From Oscillatoriales cyanobacterium CG2_30_40_61 (GTDB taxonomy: Bacteria; Cyanobacteriota; Cyanobacteriia; Cyanobacteriales; Microcoleaceae), in assembly GCA_001873365.1 (NCBI GenBank), contig MNYZ01000002.1, forward strand, positions 41,028-105,027: a stretch of 64,000 bases of DNA, given 5' to 3'. The notes under the pieces are model-generated. The model searched no databases, was not told the DNA's origin, and saw only the letters and a program-made list of their open reading frames with translations. Below are positions 9,801-19,680 of this stretch, one piece after another. How positions within the stretch are numbered: position 1 is the stretch's first letter; each line of letters opens with the position of its first letter. The position numbers and the translations under genes are program-made.

Positions 9801-10307
9801 ATGAAATCAACTATATCCCGTTTAATCGTCTTCATGCTTGCCATCGGTGAAGTGTTTACAAGTTTATCGGCGATCGCCTTAGCAGGTGGCCCCCCTCCTG
9901 GGAAACCCTCACGACCCCAAGCCGCCCCTGCAACTACCCAACCTCAGCCGACCACTAGCTCAGAAAAAGATGATCTTCCCCCTCGATTTCCCTTACCCAG
10001 TGCCAAGGTCGCTGCTGTTAATGGAGTTGTCACGATCAAGTTAATTAATAATACAAATACAGTCATTCAATATCAACTAATTGGAGGCACTCGTCAAGAA
10101 TTATTAGCTCAAAATTCAACGATTCAAGTCCAAGGTTCCCTGCCAATTACTCTCACCTATCAACGCCAAGATGGGGGTTCTTTATTAGTTAGACCTAAGC
10201 CAACTGCCGCCGGAGTTTTAGAAGTAGAATTTGAGGTGACAAACAATTTTAGTCTGGATACCCGATCTATGAATATTAACCCAGGAGGATCGGTGTTTTT
10301 AAATTAA
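9801..10307 (+). CDS. Secreted proline-rich hypothetical protein
   Basis: A 168-residue protein with a signal peptide (residues 1 to about 28, ending SAIALAGG), a Pro/Ala/Thr-rich linker (about 30-60) and a small beta-rich domain. The domain contains VKLINNTNTVIQYQLIGG and ends with an NNFSLDTRSMNINPGGSVFLN segment. It is conserved-looking but not assignable; probably periplasmic or outer-membrane associated. Confidence 0.6.
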   Translation: MKSTISRLIVFMLAIGEVFTSLSAIALAGGPPPGKPSRPQAAPATTQPQPTTSSEKDDLPPRFPLPSAKVAAVNGVVTIKLINNTNTVIQYQLIGGTRQELLAQNSTIQVQGSLPITLTYQRQDGGSLLVRPKPTAAGVLEVEFEVTNNFSLDTRSMNINPGGSVFLN

Positions 10308-10324
10308 TTTTAATTCTTCAAAAT

Positions 10325-10993
10325 TTAAGACTTTAAAATTTGTTGATCGACATCGGGATCGAGGGCGGAAACTAAGCCATTTTCATTGAAATAAATTTGA
10401 CGAATATCAGCAGGTAAATTCTCATCTAACGTGCGATAAGCTGCTTTTAATAGTTCTTTAACTTCGTTTGGAGAAACTGACTCTCCTTCGGCTTGTAAAT
10501 AGGCAGAAATTCGAGTTTCACTCCAATGAAAGGTTTGATCCATAAGTAGAATTAACCTTAATAAAGGTTCCATTCGATCTAATACTAATCCCACATAACA
10601 CCACAAAGGAGGAGGCGCTGCTGATAAAGAATATTGAATCGATTCTACTGGGGGTAATTCCGCTTGATTAATACAAACGGCAGTAACATTAATTAACCAA
10701 TTTTGTAGCGTAGTTCCCCCATCTGTATTTTCTTGTTCCCTTAAATTTAACGGCCGCATTTCATAAAAAATATGTCGCCAGGTTTGAGAGAATAAATAAT
10801 CCGCTTGTACAGGCGATCGCACGGAATGACGAATTAAAGTATAGACAATTAAACCGTAACGGCAGAAAATAGCAACAAAGTATTTCCCCTGATCAGGATA
10901 ATTCTGAAACAGAGTTAACAATTCCTGGTCTTTATGATGAAATAGGGACTTGACCAGTGGATGGCTTGATTCGGGTATCTGAAGCGTTTGCAC
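10325..10993 (-). CDS. Sigma-70-like (ECF-type) regulatory protein, cyanobacterial
   Basis: A 222-residue protein. The N-terminal HPLVKSLFHHKDQELLTLF ... YGLIVYTLIRHSVRSPVQADYLFSQTWRHIFYEM resembles sigma region 2 of a divergent cyanobacterial ECF-like family. The C-terminal half (ETRISAYLQAEGESVSPNEVKELLKAAYRTLDENLP) looks like a degenerate region 4 helix-turn-helix. It would redirect RNA polymerase to specific promoters. The match is from recollection of the family and is moderate. It is convergent with the preceding secreted-protein gene and divergent from the pot operon. Confidence 0.55.
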   Translation of the reverse strand: MQTLQIPESSHPLVKSLFHHKDQELLTLFQNYPDQGKYFVAIFCRYGLIVYTLIRHSVRSPVQADYLFSQTWRHIFYEMRPLNLREQENTDGGTTLQNWLINVTAVCINQAELPPVESIQYSLSAAPPPLWCYVGLVLDRMEPLLRLILLMDQTFHWSETRISAYLQAEGESVSPNEVKELLKAAYRTLDENLPADIRQIYFNENGLVSALDPDVDQQILKS

Positions 10994-11135
10994 GGTAACT
11001 TACAGCAAATTTTAGCTGGATAGTGTTTTCCGGTTGCATCATAACTGATCTTGGATCTAAAATCAACTTTTGAACCTTTATTCGTTATTTGTTGAGATCC
11101 CAACCCATTTAATTCAATATTATTGATTTTAATTT

Positions 11136-12020
11136 ATGGATTTTTTACCCAAAAAACAGTCCCATTCTACCCTAGAAACTCGCCAGACCAGAAACCTATT
11201 AATCCTCTTACTTCCTGCTACCATTTGGTTACTGATTTTTTTTGTTATTCCCCTGATTATTGTCTTAGTTTATAGTTTTTTAGAACGGGGAACCTATGGG
11301 GGAGTAAATTGGGAATTTACCCTAAAAAATTATCAACGATTAGCTAATGATTTATACGGTAATATTATTTGGAGATCCCTGGGTCTAGCCTCATTAACTA
11401 CCTTAATTTGTTTAATCATTGGTTATCCTATCGCCTTTTTGATTGCCATTTCTTCCAGCCGTTGGCGAAACCTGTTATTGTTTTTAGTAATTATTCCTTT
11501 CTGGACAAATTTTCTGGTTAGAACCTATGCTTGGATGGTTATTCTTCGTTCTGAAGGAGTGATTAATACCCTTTTACAAAGTTTGAATTTAATTCAAGAT
11601 CCCCTAAATTTACTCTTGACTCCCTTTGCGGTTATTGTAGGTTTAATTTATGGTTATTTACCCTTTATGATTCTACCATTATATGCTAACATTGAGCGAT
11701 TAAATTTTTCATTAGTTGAAGCGGCTCAAGATCTGGGTGCAAACCATATTAAAACATTTTTTAGAATTATTTTACCCCTAACTTTACCCGGAATTATTGC
11801 CGGATCTATCCTGGTTTTTATTCCCGCTTTAGGCGCATTTATTACCCCGGATATTCTCGGAGGAGCAAAAACAGTCATGGTGGGAAATTTAATCCAAAAT
11901 CAATTTTTACAAGCCCGGGATTGGCCATTTGGCTCCGCTTTGTCCATGGGATTAATGATATTAGTCTTAATTCCTGTTATGATTTATTTTAGAAGTTCTA
12001 ATACAGATAATTTAGATTAA
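11136..12020 (+). CDS. potB: Polyamine-type ABC transporter permease PotB
   Basis: A 294-residue inner-membrane permease with six helices. The EAA loop (VEAAQDLGANHIKTFFRIILPLTLPGI) contacts the ATPase. It is the first gene of a four-gene operon potB-potC-potD-potA that would import spermidine or putrescine across the plasma membrane. PotC follows after 4 bp. Substrate preference cannot be read from sequence; a related iron or thiamine importer is less likely given the PotD match. Confidence 0.88.
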   Translation: MDFLPKKQSHSTLETRQTRNLLILLLPATIWLLIFFVIPLIIVLVYSFLERGTYGGVNWEFTLKNYQRLANDLYGNIIWRSLGLASLTTLICLIIGYPIAFLIAISSSRWRNLLLFLVIIPFWTNFLVRTYAWMVILRSEGVINTLLQSLNLIQDPLNLLLTPFAVIVGLIYGYLPFMILPLYANIERLNFSLVEAAQDLGANHIKTFFRIILPLTLPGIIAGSILVFIPALGAFITPDILGGAKTVMVGNLIQNQFLQARDWPFGSALSMGLMILVLIPVMIYFRSSNTDNLD

Positions 12021-12024
12021 AATT

Positions 12025-12894
12025 ATGAATACTCAAACCCTAGATAATTTTATTCATACCTGGGGAAAAACCGGATTAAAAATACAGGCTACCCTAGTTT
12101 TTGCCTTTCTTTACTTACCGATTTTAATTTTAATTATTTATTCCTTTAATGACTCCCGGTTTAATTCAAATTGGACAGGATTTACATTAAAATGGTATCA
12201 AAAGTTATTCAGTGGTTTAACTGAAAATACGGCAGATATTTCTACCCAAAGTCTCTGGAATTCCTTACAAAATAGCTTAATTATTGCGATCACTTCTACC
12301 TTAATAGCCTCTATTTTAGGAACAATGGTAGCCCTAGCCTTAGAGCGATTTCGGTTTCCTGGTTCCAAATTATTAGAAGCGTTATTATTATTACCAATTA
12401 TTATTCCCGAAATTACATTAGGCGTTTCCCTATTAGTCTTTTTTACCTTAGTTTTTAGAATTTTAGAAAATCTCACCGGAATTCGCTTGACTTTAGGCTT
12501 ACCTTCAGTAATTATTAGTCATGCTACCTTTAGTATTGCCTTTATTACTATTACGGTAAGAGCGCGTTTATCCGACTTAGATCCCGCCTTAGAAGAAGCA
12601 GCATTAGATTTAGGAGCGAATGAATGGAAAACCTTTTGGCGCATTACCTTTCCTTTGATTTTTCCCGCTATTTTAAGTGGTGCATTATTAGCATTTACCA
12701 TCTCCTTAGATGATTTTGTTGTCACCTTTTTTACCACCGGAGTCGGTGCAACTACCTTACCTTTATTTGTATATGGAATGATTAAATTATCCGTCAGTCC
12801 AGTAATTAATGCCATTTCAACTTTAATGTTACTCGCTTCTCTTTTCTTGGTAATATCATCTTTGAAATTACCAGATGGAGTGAAGGTAAAATAG
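12025..12894 (+). CDS. potC: Polyamine-type ABC transporter permease PotC
   Basis: A 289-residue permease, six helices, EAA motif EEAALDLGANEWKTFWRITFPLIFPAI. The FTISLDDFVVTFFTTGVGATTLPLFVYGM segment is characteristic of PotC. It pairs with PotB to form the transmembrane channel. Confidence 0.9.
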   Translation: MNTQTLDNFIHTWGKTGLKIQATLVFAFLYLPILILIIYSFNDSRFNSNWTGFTLKWYQKLFSGLTENTADISTQSLWNSLQNSLIIAITSTLIASILGTMVALALERFRFPGSKLLEALLLLPIIIPEITLGVSLLVFFTLVFRILENLTGIRLTLGLPSVIISHATFSIAFITITVRARLSDLDPALEEAALDLGANEWKTFWRITFPLIFPAILSGALLAFTISLDDFVVTFFTTGVGATTLPLFVYGMIKLSVSPVINAISTLMLLASLFLVISSLKLPDGVKVK

Positions 12895-12992
12895 TAAGCG
12901 AGGATACTCCTACTGCTTGTATTTACAAGGGATTAAGTTTAAAATTAATTAGTCCATAACTCACCTTAGACATTAATCTTTATTTTTCAAAC

Positions 12993-14075
12993 ATGAAACG
13001 AATTCTAACCTTAATTCTACTATTTTGTTTAGGTGTATTTTTACCCTTTGGCTGCACAGCTAATCAGTCTAACATCTCCCCGACCACACCTACAGCAAAT
13101 GTCCTGAATATTTATAACTGGTCAACCTATATTGACCCAGAAGTTCTCAAAGATTTTGAACAAAAATATCAAGTTAAAGTTAATTATGATACCTACGATA
13201 GTGCCGAAAGTCTTTATGCTAAATTAAAAGCCGGAAACCCAGGTTATGACGTGGCATTTCCCCCGGATTATATGGTTAAAATAATGGTAAAAGAGCAAAT
13301 GTTAGAGGAATTAGATCCGGCTAATATTGCTAATATCAAAAACATTGAACCTAAATTTCTAAATCCTCCCTATGACCCAGGAAATAAATATAGTATTCCC
13401 TATCAATGGATCACATTAGGAATTGGCTATAATCTCAAAAAAACCGGAGAAGAAATCAATAGTTGGTCAGCCTTAATTGATCCTAAATATCAAGGTAAAG
13501 TTGGTTTATTAGATGATATGCGCCATACCATGGGGGCGGTTTTAATGTATTTAGGCTATAGTCCTAATACAAAAAACCCTGAAGAAATCAAACAAGCCCG
13601 AGATTTCTTGATTAAAAATAAAGATAATATTGCCGCTTTTGCTCCCGATACCGGTCAACAATTATTAAATCAAGGAGAAGTGAGTTTAACCATGGAATAT
13701 AGTGGCGATATTTTTCAAGTTATGGCAGAAAATCCTGATTTACGATATGTTATTCCCAAGGAGGGAAGTATTATTGGTATGGATAATATGGTAATTCCCA
13801 AAGGCGCGCCTAATAAAAAACTCGCCGAAACCTTTATTAACTTTATTTTGGAACCGGAAAATAGTGCAAAAATCTCTAATTTTATTGATTATGCTTCCCC
13901 CAATAAAGTTGCGATTGATCAGAAATTAATTGACGCTAAAAACTTGAAAAATCCGGGTATTTATCCGCCTCCATCAGTTTTTGACAAACTCCAATATCTC
14001 CAAGATGTAGGAGAAGCTACCCAATTATATGATCAAGTTTGGACAGAAGTTAAAGCGGGTGTGGGGAATGGGTAA
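12993..14075 (+). CDS. potD: Polyamine-type ABC transporter substrate-binding lipoprotein PotD
   Basis: A 360-residue protein. A lipoprotein signal ends in the lipobox LPFGC near residue 21. The domain from LNIYNWSTYIDPEVLKDFEQKY is the PotD/PotF signature. It binds substrate in the periplasm and delivers it to PotBC. The C-terminal codons run into a heptanucleotide repeat, so the last residues (GVGNG) are probably repeat-derived. It is 98 bp after potC. Confidence 0.88.
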   Translation: MKRILTLILLFCLGVFLPFGCTANQSNISPTTPTANVLNIYNWSTYIDPEVLKDFEQKYQVKVNYDTYDSAESLYAKLKAGNPGYDVAFPPDYMVKIMVKEQMLEELDPANIANIKNIEPKFLNPPYDPGNKYSIPYQWITLGIGYNLKKTGEEINSWSALIDPKYQGKVGLLDDMRHTMGAVLMYLGYSPNTKNPEEIKQARDFLIKNKDNIAAFAPDTGQQLLNQGEVSLTMEYSGDIFQVMAENPDLRYVIPKEGSIIGMDNMVIPKGAPNKKLAETFINFILEPENSAKISNFIDYASPNKVAIDQKLIDAKNLKNPGIYPPPSVFDKLQYLQDVGEATQLYDQVWTEVKAGVGNG

Positions 14076-14107
14076 TGGGTAATGGATAATGAATGGGTAA
14101 TGGGTAA
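14065..14107 (+). repeat. Heptanucleotide tandem repeat across the potD/potA junction
   Basis: Degenerate GGGTAAT/GGATAAT units span the potD stop codon and the possible potA starts. Part of the repeat is translated as the PotD tail, and it creates spurious upstream ATGs for potA. Confidence 0.7.
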
Positions 14108-14108
14108 C

Positions 14109-15224
14109 ATGAATGCTGCTGTTGAATTATTGAACGTTTCTAAATTATTTAAAGGATTAAATAGCAAAGATTTTTTGGCTGTTAATCAATTGAATTTGCA
14201 AATCAAAACCGGGGAATTTTTCTCCTTATTAGGGCCCTCTGGCTGTGGAAAAACCACGACATTAAGAATGATTGCTGGATTTGAATATCCAACTTCGGGG
14301 GAAATTTTAATTCATCAACAAGCGATGAAAAATTATCCTCCCTTTCATCGTCCTGTTAATACTGTCTTTCAAAATTATGCCCTATTTCCCCATTTAACTA
14401 TTGCGGAAAATGTTGCTTTTGGACTAGAAATGGAAAATTTGCCCCGTCCCCAAATTAAAAATAGAGTTTTAGAAGCATTATCCTTAGTTAAATTAACCGA
14501 TTTTCAAACTCGTTATCCCCGTCAACTGTCCGGTGGACAACAGCAACGGGTGGCTTTAGCTAGAGCATTAGTTAAACAACCAAAAGTGTTATTATTTGAT
14601 GAACCTTTGGGGGCTTTAGATTTAAAACTGCGAAAAGAAATGCAGTTAGAACTAAAAAAAATGCAGAAACAATTAGGGATTACTTTTGTTTATGTTACCC
14701 ATGATCAAGAAGAAGCTTTAACCCTATCTGATCGGATTGGAATTATGAATCATGGAGAATTATTACAAGTAGGAACCCCCATCGAAATTTATGAATATCC
14801 CCAGACTAAATTCGTCGCTGATTTTATTGGAGAAACTAACTTTTTAACCGCAAAAGTAACCCGGGTTCAAGGACAAAAAATTACTGCTTTAATTGATGAA
14901 AAACTGCCGATTAATCTAACAGTATTTCAACCTATTATACCAGGAAAAATAATCAATTTAGTCATCCGTCCAGAGAAAGTAACACTCTATCCTAAGACCC
15001 ATGAAAATCTAGGAAATTATCAAAATGTACAAACCTGGGAAGGAACAATTGAAGAATCTGTTTATCTAGGAACAGATACCCGTTATGGAGTACGTTTAAC
15101 AAATAATATTCTGATCATGATTCGCCTACAAAATTGGCATCAAGATGAGTTACAACAATTTAAAATTGGCGATCACGTTAACGTCGTTATTTCACCTAAT
15201 AGTATTCGGATAATTGACAATTAA
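14109..15224 (+). CDS. potA: Polyamine-type ABC transporter ATPase PotA
   Basis: About 371 residues. Walker A GPSGCGKTT, Q-loop QNYALFPHLT, signature LSGGQQQRV, Walker B VLLFDEPLGALD and H-loop THDQEEA are all present, followed by a TOBE regulatory domain. It energises PotBCD. I chose the ATG at 14109 because the upstream in-frame ATGs (14082, 14100) fall in the heptanucleotide repeat. Last gene of the operon. Confidence 0.9.
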   Translation: MNAAVELLNVSKLFKGLNSKDFLAVNQLNLQIKTGEFFSLLGPSGCGKTTTLRMIAGFEYPTSGEILIHQQAMKNYPPFHRPVNTVFQNYALFPHLTIAENVAFGLEMENLPRPQIKNRVLEALSLVKLTDFQTRYPRQLSGGQQQRVALARALVKQPKVLLFDEPLGALDLKLRKEMQLELKKMQKQLGITFVYVTHDQEEALTLSDRIGIMNHGELLQVGTPIEIYEYPQTKFVADFIGETNFLTAKVTRVQGQKITALIDEKLPINLTVFQPIIPGKIINLVIRPEKVTLYPKTHENLGNYQNVQTWEGTIEESVYLGTDTRYGVRLTNNILIMIRLQNWHQDELQQFKIGDHVNVVISPNSIRIIDN

Positions 15225-15270
15225 AAACTTGATTATTATACATTTTAGTCTGAAAAAATATTTCAAAATA

Positions 15271-15295
15271 AAAAAACGCCCATTCTAATGGGCGC
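15271..15295 (-). terminator. Hairpin with poly-T on the minus strand downstream of potA
   Basis: Stem CGCCCA/TGGGCG (15277-15294). The run of A before it on the plus strand becomes a T-run on the minus strand, so the terminator points against the flanking plus-strand genes. It may stop an antisense transcript or be a bidirectional element. Confidence 0.5.
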
Positions 15296-15419
15296 TGAAC
15301 TTGGGTGCAATACTATCAATATTCTAGTACAATATTGTAGTGAATTAGAACCATATCGGACAATAGTTTTTAATAAAAATTAACAATAGTATTTTCTAAA
15401 ATTCTTAATTGTTACTATT

Positions 15420-15848
15420 ATGACTCCAACATTAATCGGACGGTGGCAAACTCGCCTATTCCTATTTGCAACTATTGGTATTTTAGTAACCTTAGTATTT
15501 TTAGGGTTAAAAATTAGTGATCAACCGCGATCAATTTACTTTTGGGTTTTAGGATATATTAGCTGTTTTGGCTTAATTTGGGACATTCTCTATATAAAAA
15601 TCCAACAACTTCGCTGGGATCGAGATTGGCCCGGTGCTTTTCAACTATTAGCCGGAATTTGGGAAGCCTTATTTCTATTAATTCTGATCAAAACAATCGG
15701 TTTACCCGGTCTTTCTGCTTCAGAATTTAATTTAGGACTCTTTATTTTCCACTATAGTTGTGTTTGGATTGCTATTTTTATTGCTTCCCAAAGTCTGATC
15801 AGAATTTTATTTCCCTACTGGCGTTTTCGAGGAGGACAATTATTTTAG
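15420..15848 (+). CDS. Four-helix membrane protein of unknown function
   Basis: A 142-residue protein with about four transmembrane helices (near 12-30, 42-58, 75-93, 105-127). The charged linker KIQQLRWDRDWPGAFQLLAG is conserved-looking. No family named. It is 195 bp behind potA and convergent with the antiporter gene. Confidence 0.55.
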   Translation: MTPTLIGRWQTRLFLFATIGILVTLVFLGLKISDQPRSIYFWVLGYISCFGLIWDILYIKIQQLRWDRDWPGAFQLLAGIWEALFLLILIKTIGLPGLSASEFNLGLFIFHYSCVWIAIFIASQSLIRILFPYWRFRGGQLF

Positions 15849-15892
15849 GTTGAGGGTGTCTAAGAGCTTTAATATCTTAAAACACCAGTCAC

Positions 15893-18193
15893 TCAACTAT
15901 CAACTATCTCAATTTCCTTTAAAATTTTCAGGGGAGGAATATTAATGGGAATCATTTCTCGCCTAGCTTGGTTTAAATCATGGAAACTCCCACATAATAA
16001 TAAGCGATCGCCCACTTCTAAATCCAAACCTCGACTCGGCCAGCGATAAAATTTATCCTCTCGACGTAGGGCTTGAACTTGTACCCGAAACCGATTAGCT
16101 AAATCTAATTTAGATAAAGATTTACCAATTACCGGACTATTTTCAGGAATATTTAACCATTGACAAGAAATACTTTCGGTTGGAATTGTGACTTCTCCTT
16201 TCGCCAATTGATCTAAAGTTTCTAAAGCTGTGGCTTCCCCTACAACCAATAACTTATCATCTTTTTCTAAACGAACTTGACCATCGGGATAATCAATTTC
16301 TTCCCCAGTCAAACGTCGAATAGCCATCACACTAATTCCCGTCATCGGACGGATATTACTTTCTTCTAACGTCATTCCTATTAAGGGGGAAATCCCAGGT
16401 AAAGTATACCATTTACTATTCATTTCTTGGGTAGCTTGCTGTAAATCCCGCGCCACTTCTTGAGCCGATTGTTTCGGGCGAAAATCCGAATACTGACCTT
16501 GACGAATTTTCTGCATTTCCTGTTGAATTTTATCTCCTCCTAACCCCATTTTTGTTAAGACATGAGTGGATAATTCTAAACTGGCTTCAAATTCTGGTTG
16601 TACTACTTCTTTCGCCCCTAATTGATAGAGTAACTCAATATCCTTATCCCGATCTGCGATTACAATTACATCCAAATTTGGCGAAAATTCTAAGGATCTT
16701 CTTAAACATAATCGGGTACTCATGGGGTCAGGAAGGGCGATCGCCATGGATGCAGCCCGATCCACTCCAGCAGCTTCTAAAACGTGCAAACTAGCTGCAT
16801 TTCCATATAAATAAGGAATCTGATTATTTCTTAATTCCTGTACGGTTTTTTCCGATTGATCTATGACAATAACCGGATAATTATGAATTTGTAAAAGTTT
16901 AACTAAATTGCGACCAACCCGACCATATCCACAAACAATAATATGATTTTGTTGCGGTAAATCTTCAGAAATATTCGTGATTTTTTGACTATGTTCTAAA
17001 AGGTTAGATAAATCCCATTTTTCCTCAATCCAATCTAATAATTTGGGGGCAAATTGTAAAATAAACGGGGTAATCATTAAGGTTAAAGCCGTTGTTCCCA
17101 CAATTAATAAATAAACCCGTCGAGAAACTAACCCTAATCCCTGTCCAGCACTGGCTAAAACAAAAGAAAATTCTCCAATTTGAGCTAATCCTAATCCGGT
17201 AATAATTGAGGTTCGCCAGGAATAGCCAAATAATTTAACAATCGGAATAATAATTAAGGTTTTTCCGGCGACAATTAGCAACATTAACCCGATAATTAGT
17301 TCTAAATGTTCCCAAAGAAAAACCGGATCAATTAACATCCCTACCGCCACAAAAAATAAAGCAGCAAAAATATCGCGGATCGGTTCAACATAGGTTAAGG
17401 TTTGATCGGCATATTCCACCTCGGAAATCATTAACCCGGCGACAAAAGCCCCCATTTCAATCGAAAAACCCAAATGTTCTGTTAACAGGGCAATTCCTAA
17501 ACATAGGGCAACAACCCCTAATAAAAATAGTTCTTTACTTTCGGTTTTTGCTAAAAATTGTAATAATTTAGGAATCACCCAAATTCCCGCAATAATTGCC
17601 CCTAAAGCGAATAATCCAATTAATAAAAGTGATCGCCCCACCGCTTCAAAAATCACCCCGCCCTGGGGTTGATTTAAAGCGGGTAATACGGCTAACATTA
17701 ACCCCAAAGCTAAATCCTGTACCACTAAAATCCCTAACATTACCTGTCCTTGAGGACTCGCCATTTCATTGCGTTCCATCAAACATTTCAGGACAACGGC
17801 CGTTGAAGATAGGGATAAAATTGCTCCTAAAAATATGCCTTGAATTGGGGAAGTATCCCAACCTAAAATCCCCATAGTTAGGGCGGTAATTAATATGGTA
17901 AAGATAATTTGTAACCCGCCACCTCCTAAACTAATCCCTTGGACTTTTTTTAACTCTGCAAAAGAGAATTCTACCCCCAAAGCAAATAGCAGAAATGCCA
18001 CTCCAAATTGAGCTAGGGTTTCAACTTGAATTAACTCTTTAATTACCCCTAATCCACCGGGGCCAACAATCATCCCCCCAATCAAATATCCTAAAATCGC
18101 TGGTTGTCGCAGTAAGGAGGCTAAAAGTCCGCCAACCGTTGCAGCGGCAAGGACAAGGACTAAATCTACAATTAAACGAAAGTCTTCTGGCAC
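15893..18193 (-). CDS. CPA2-type cation:proton antiporter with TrkA domains (KefB-like)
   Basis: A 766-residue protein. About 12 helices form the Na+/H+ exchanger domain (residues 1-380), including SSTAVVLK and the ligand-helix EHLGFSIEMGAFVAG. A TrkA-N Rossmann domain follows (HIIVCGYGRVGRNLVKLLQ, about 415-530), then two TrkA-C (RCK_C) domains (about 570-760). It exchanges K+ or Na+ for protons and is gated by nucleotide binding to the TrkA part. A second TrkA-C domain is an uncommon but known variant. Confidence 0.88.
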   Translation of the reverse strand: MPEDFRLIVDLVLVLAAATVGGLLASLLRQPAILGYLIGGMIVGPGGLGVIKELIQVETLAQFGVAFLLFALGVEFSFAELKKVQGISLGGGGLQIIFTILITALTMGILGWDTSPIQGIFLGAILSLSSTAVVLKCLMERNEMASPQGQVMLGILVVQDLALGLMLAVLPALNQPQGGVIFEAVGRSLLLIGLFALGAIIAGIWVIPKLLQFLAKTESKELFLLGVVALCLGIALLTEHLGFSIEMGAFVAGLMISEVEYADQTLTYVEPIRDIFAALFFVAVGMLIDPVFLWEHLELIIGLMLLIVAGKTLIIIPIVKLFGYSWRTSIITGLGLAQIGEFSFVLASAGQGLGLVSRRVYLLIVGTTALTLMITPFILQFAPKLLDWIEEKWDLSNLLEHSQKITNISEDLPQQNHIIVCGYGRVGRNLVKLLQIHNYPVIVIDQSEKTVQELRNNQIPYLYGNAASLHVLEAAGVDRAASMAIALPDPMSTRLCLRRSLEFSPNLDVIVIADRDKDIELLYQLGAKEVVQPEFEASLELSTHVLTKMGLGGDKIQQEMQKIRQGQYSDFRPKQSAQEVARDLQQATQEMNSKWYTLPGISPLIGMTLEESNIRPMTGISVMAIRRLTGEEIDYPDGQVRLEKDDKLLVVGEATALETLDQLAKGEVTIPTESISCQWLNIPENSPVIGKSLSKLDLANRFRVQVQALRREDKFYRWPSRGLDLEVGDRLLLCGSFHDLNQARREMIPINIPPLKILKEIEIVDS

Positions 18194-18259
18194 AGTTAAT
18201 TTTAGGCTAAATAACTCAATGTAAAATTATATTACTAATTCTTAAGATATAGGACTTAC

Positions 18260-18463
18260 GCAAAGAAACTGGGTTTCTACAAAAATATCGAAGAAACCCG
18301 GTTTCTGACCAGAAAAAACCGGGTTTCTACAAAAATACCAAGGTTTGTCCCTGGATATCTCAGAAGAAACCCGGTTTCTGACCAGAAAAAACTGGGTTTC
18401 TACAAAAATATCAAGGTTTGTCCCTGGATATCTCAGAAGAAACTCGGTTTCTGACCTCCGGTG
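18260..18463. repeat. 73-bp tandem repeat containing AACCCGGTTT palindromes
   Basis: Units start at 18290, 18363 and 18436 with a constant 73-bp period; a partial unit lies before them and the last is truncated. Each contains two inverted arms of the GAAACCCGGTTTC type and the segment TACCAAGGTTTGTCCCTGG. The same core occurs at 33955-34025 and 50068-50140. Confidence 0.85.
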
Positions 18464-18557
18464 CGGAAGTCCTGAAGATACTAGAATTGTTAAGATTCTG
18501 GGATCAGTCCTAAAATTTTAGGGGGATTACCCGTCAATATTGGAGACAAAACAGAAA

Positions 18558-19424
18558 ATGAGAATCAGAGTCCCTCGGGGGATCAAATCGTTTATTTTAG
18601 CCCTAATCACCGTTGGGGTAGTTGTTTGCCTTCCCGGACAGGCGGCTCTGGTACGGGTCAATCCTAGCGTCCCGGAGTTGGGAAATACCTTGTCTGTGGT
18701 TTTGGATTCCCCCACTTCCCCAGCCCCCACGGTGACTTGGCAGGGCAAAACCTACCCGATGTTTGCTATTGCTCCCAACCAGATGCGGGCTCTATTACCG
18801 ACGACACCTTTGGATCAGCCGGGGACTAAACCCCTACAAGTTAATGATGGGACACAGGTACAAAACCTAATGGTGGAGTTGCGCGATCGCTCCTTTCCTA
18901 CTCAGTCCATTTGGCTCCCCCCCGATAAAGAAGGACTCCAAGGTACGGATCAAGAATTTGATCGGGTGGATGCGTTTAAAGCCTTGGTGACTCCCGAAAA
19001 ATACTGGAAAGGCCCATTTTTACGTCCCAATGCCGGGGAAATTACTACCATTTATGGTGTCCGTCGTTACTACAATGGGGAATTTGCCCAAGATTATTAC
19101 CATCGGGGTGTAGATTATGGTGGAGCTATGGGATCGCCCGTAGTTGCCCCGGCGGCCGGACGAGTTGCCCTAGTGGGACGAGAATCTGAGGGATTTGAAA
19201 TTCACGGCAATGTCATTGGTTTGGATCACGGTCAAGGGGTGGCTAGTATTTTCATGCACCTGAGCCGCATTGATGTGAAGGAAGGGGATTTCGTCCAACC
19301 CGGTCAAGTGATTGGGGCGGTGGGAGCAACGGGAGCATCAACCGGGCCGCACCTGCATTGGGGTCTCTATGTCCAGAGCCAAGCTGTTGATCCGGTTCCC
19401 TGGCGCTATGCAGCCATTGATTAA
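18558..19424 (+). CDS. M23 family (LytM-like) peptidoglycan endopeptidase
   Basis: About 288 residues, start chosen at the ATG 18558 (a TTG six codons upstream is possible) because a signal peptide follows directly (ending near GQAALV). The zinc site is complete: HRGVD near residue 183 and HLHWG near 268. It cleaves cell-wall peptide crosslinks in the periplasm, or acts as a divisome or envelope factor. Monocistronic, with repeats filling its upstream spacer. Confidence 0.88.
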   Translation: MRIRVPRGIKSFILALITVGVVVCLPGQAALVRVNPSVPELGNTLSVVLDSPTSPAPTVTWQGKTYPMFAIAPNQMRALLPTTPLDQPGTKPLQVNDGTQVQNLMVELRDRSFPTQSIWLPPDKEGLQGTDQEFDRVDAFKALVTPEKYWKGPFLRPNAGEITTIYGVRRYYNGEFAQDYYHRGVDYGGAMGSPVVAPAAGRVALVGRESEGFEIHGNVIGLDHGQGVASIFMHLSRIDVKEGDFVQPGQVIGAVGATGASTGPHLHWGLYVQSQAVDPVPWRYAAID

Positions 19425-19680
19425 GACGATCAACTCCCCTAAATTCACACCAGAAATAGCCACCGGTAAGTATGGTATTATCAGCAGATGTGTCAAAAAC
19501 TGTAAACTGATTGTGGCTGGGTTTAGGCTAATTCCCTAAGTATTTAAAAATTTAGGTGGCTCTGGTTTTCCCTATTTATGCGGTGAATTCCAGTAGTGAA
19601 GATCCCAAAAAGCCTTTTTTTAGGGAATATTGAGGCGAGTAGCGGTTAAAAAAAACAATGATGCGAAGTGCAACAGCATT

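Noticed and set aside
18260..18463. Possible CRISPR array at the 73-bp repeats
   Set aside because: The whole unit is repeated, so there are no variable spacers.
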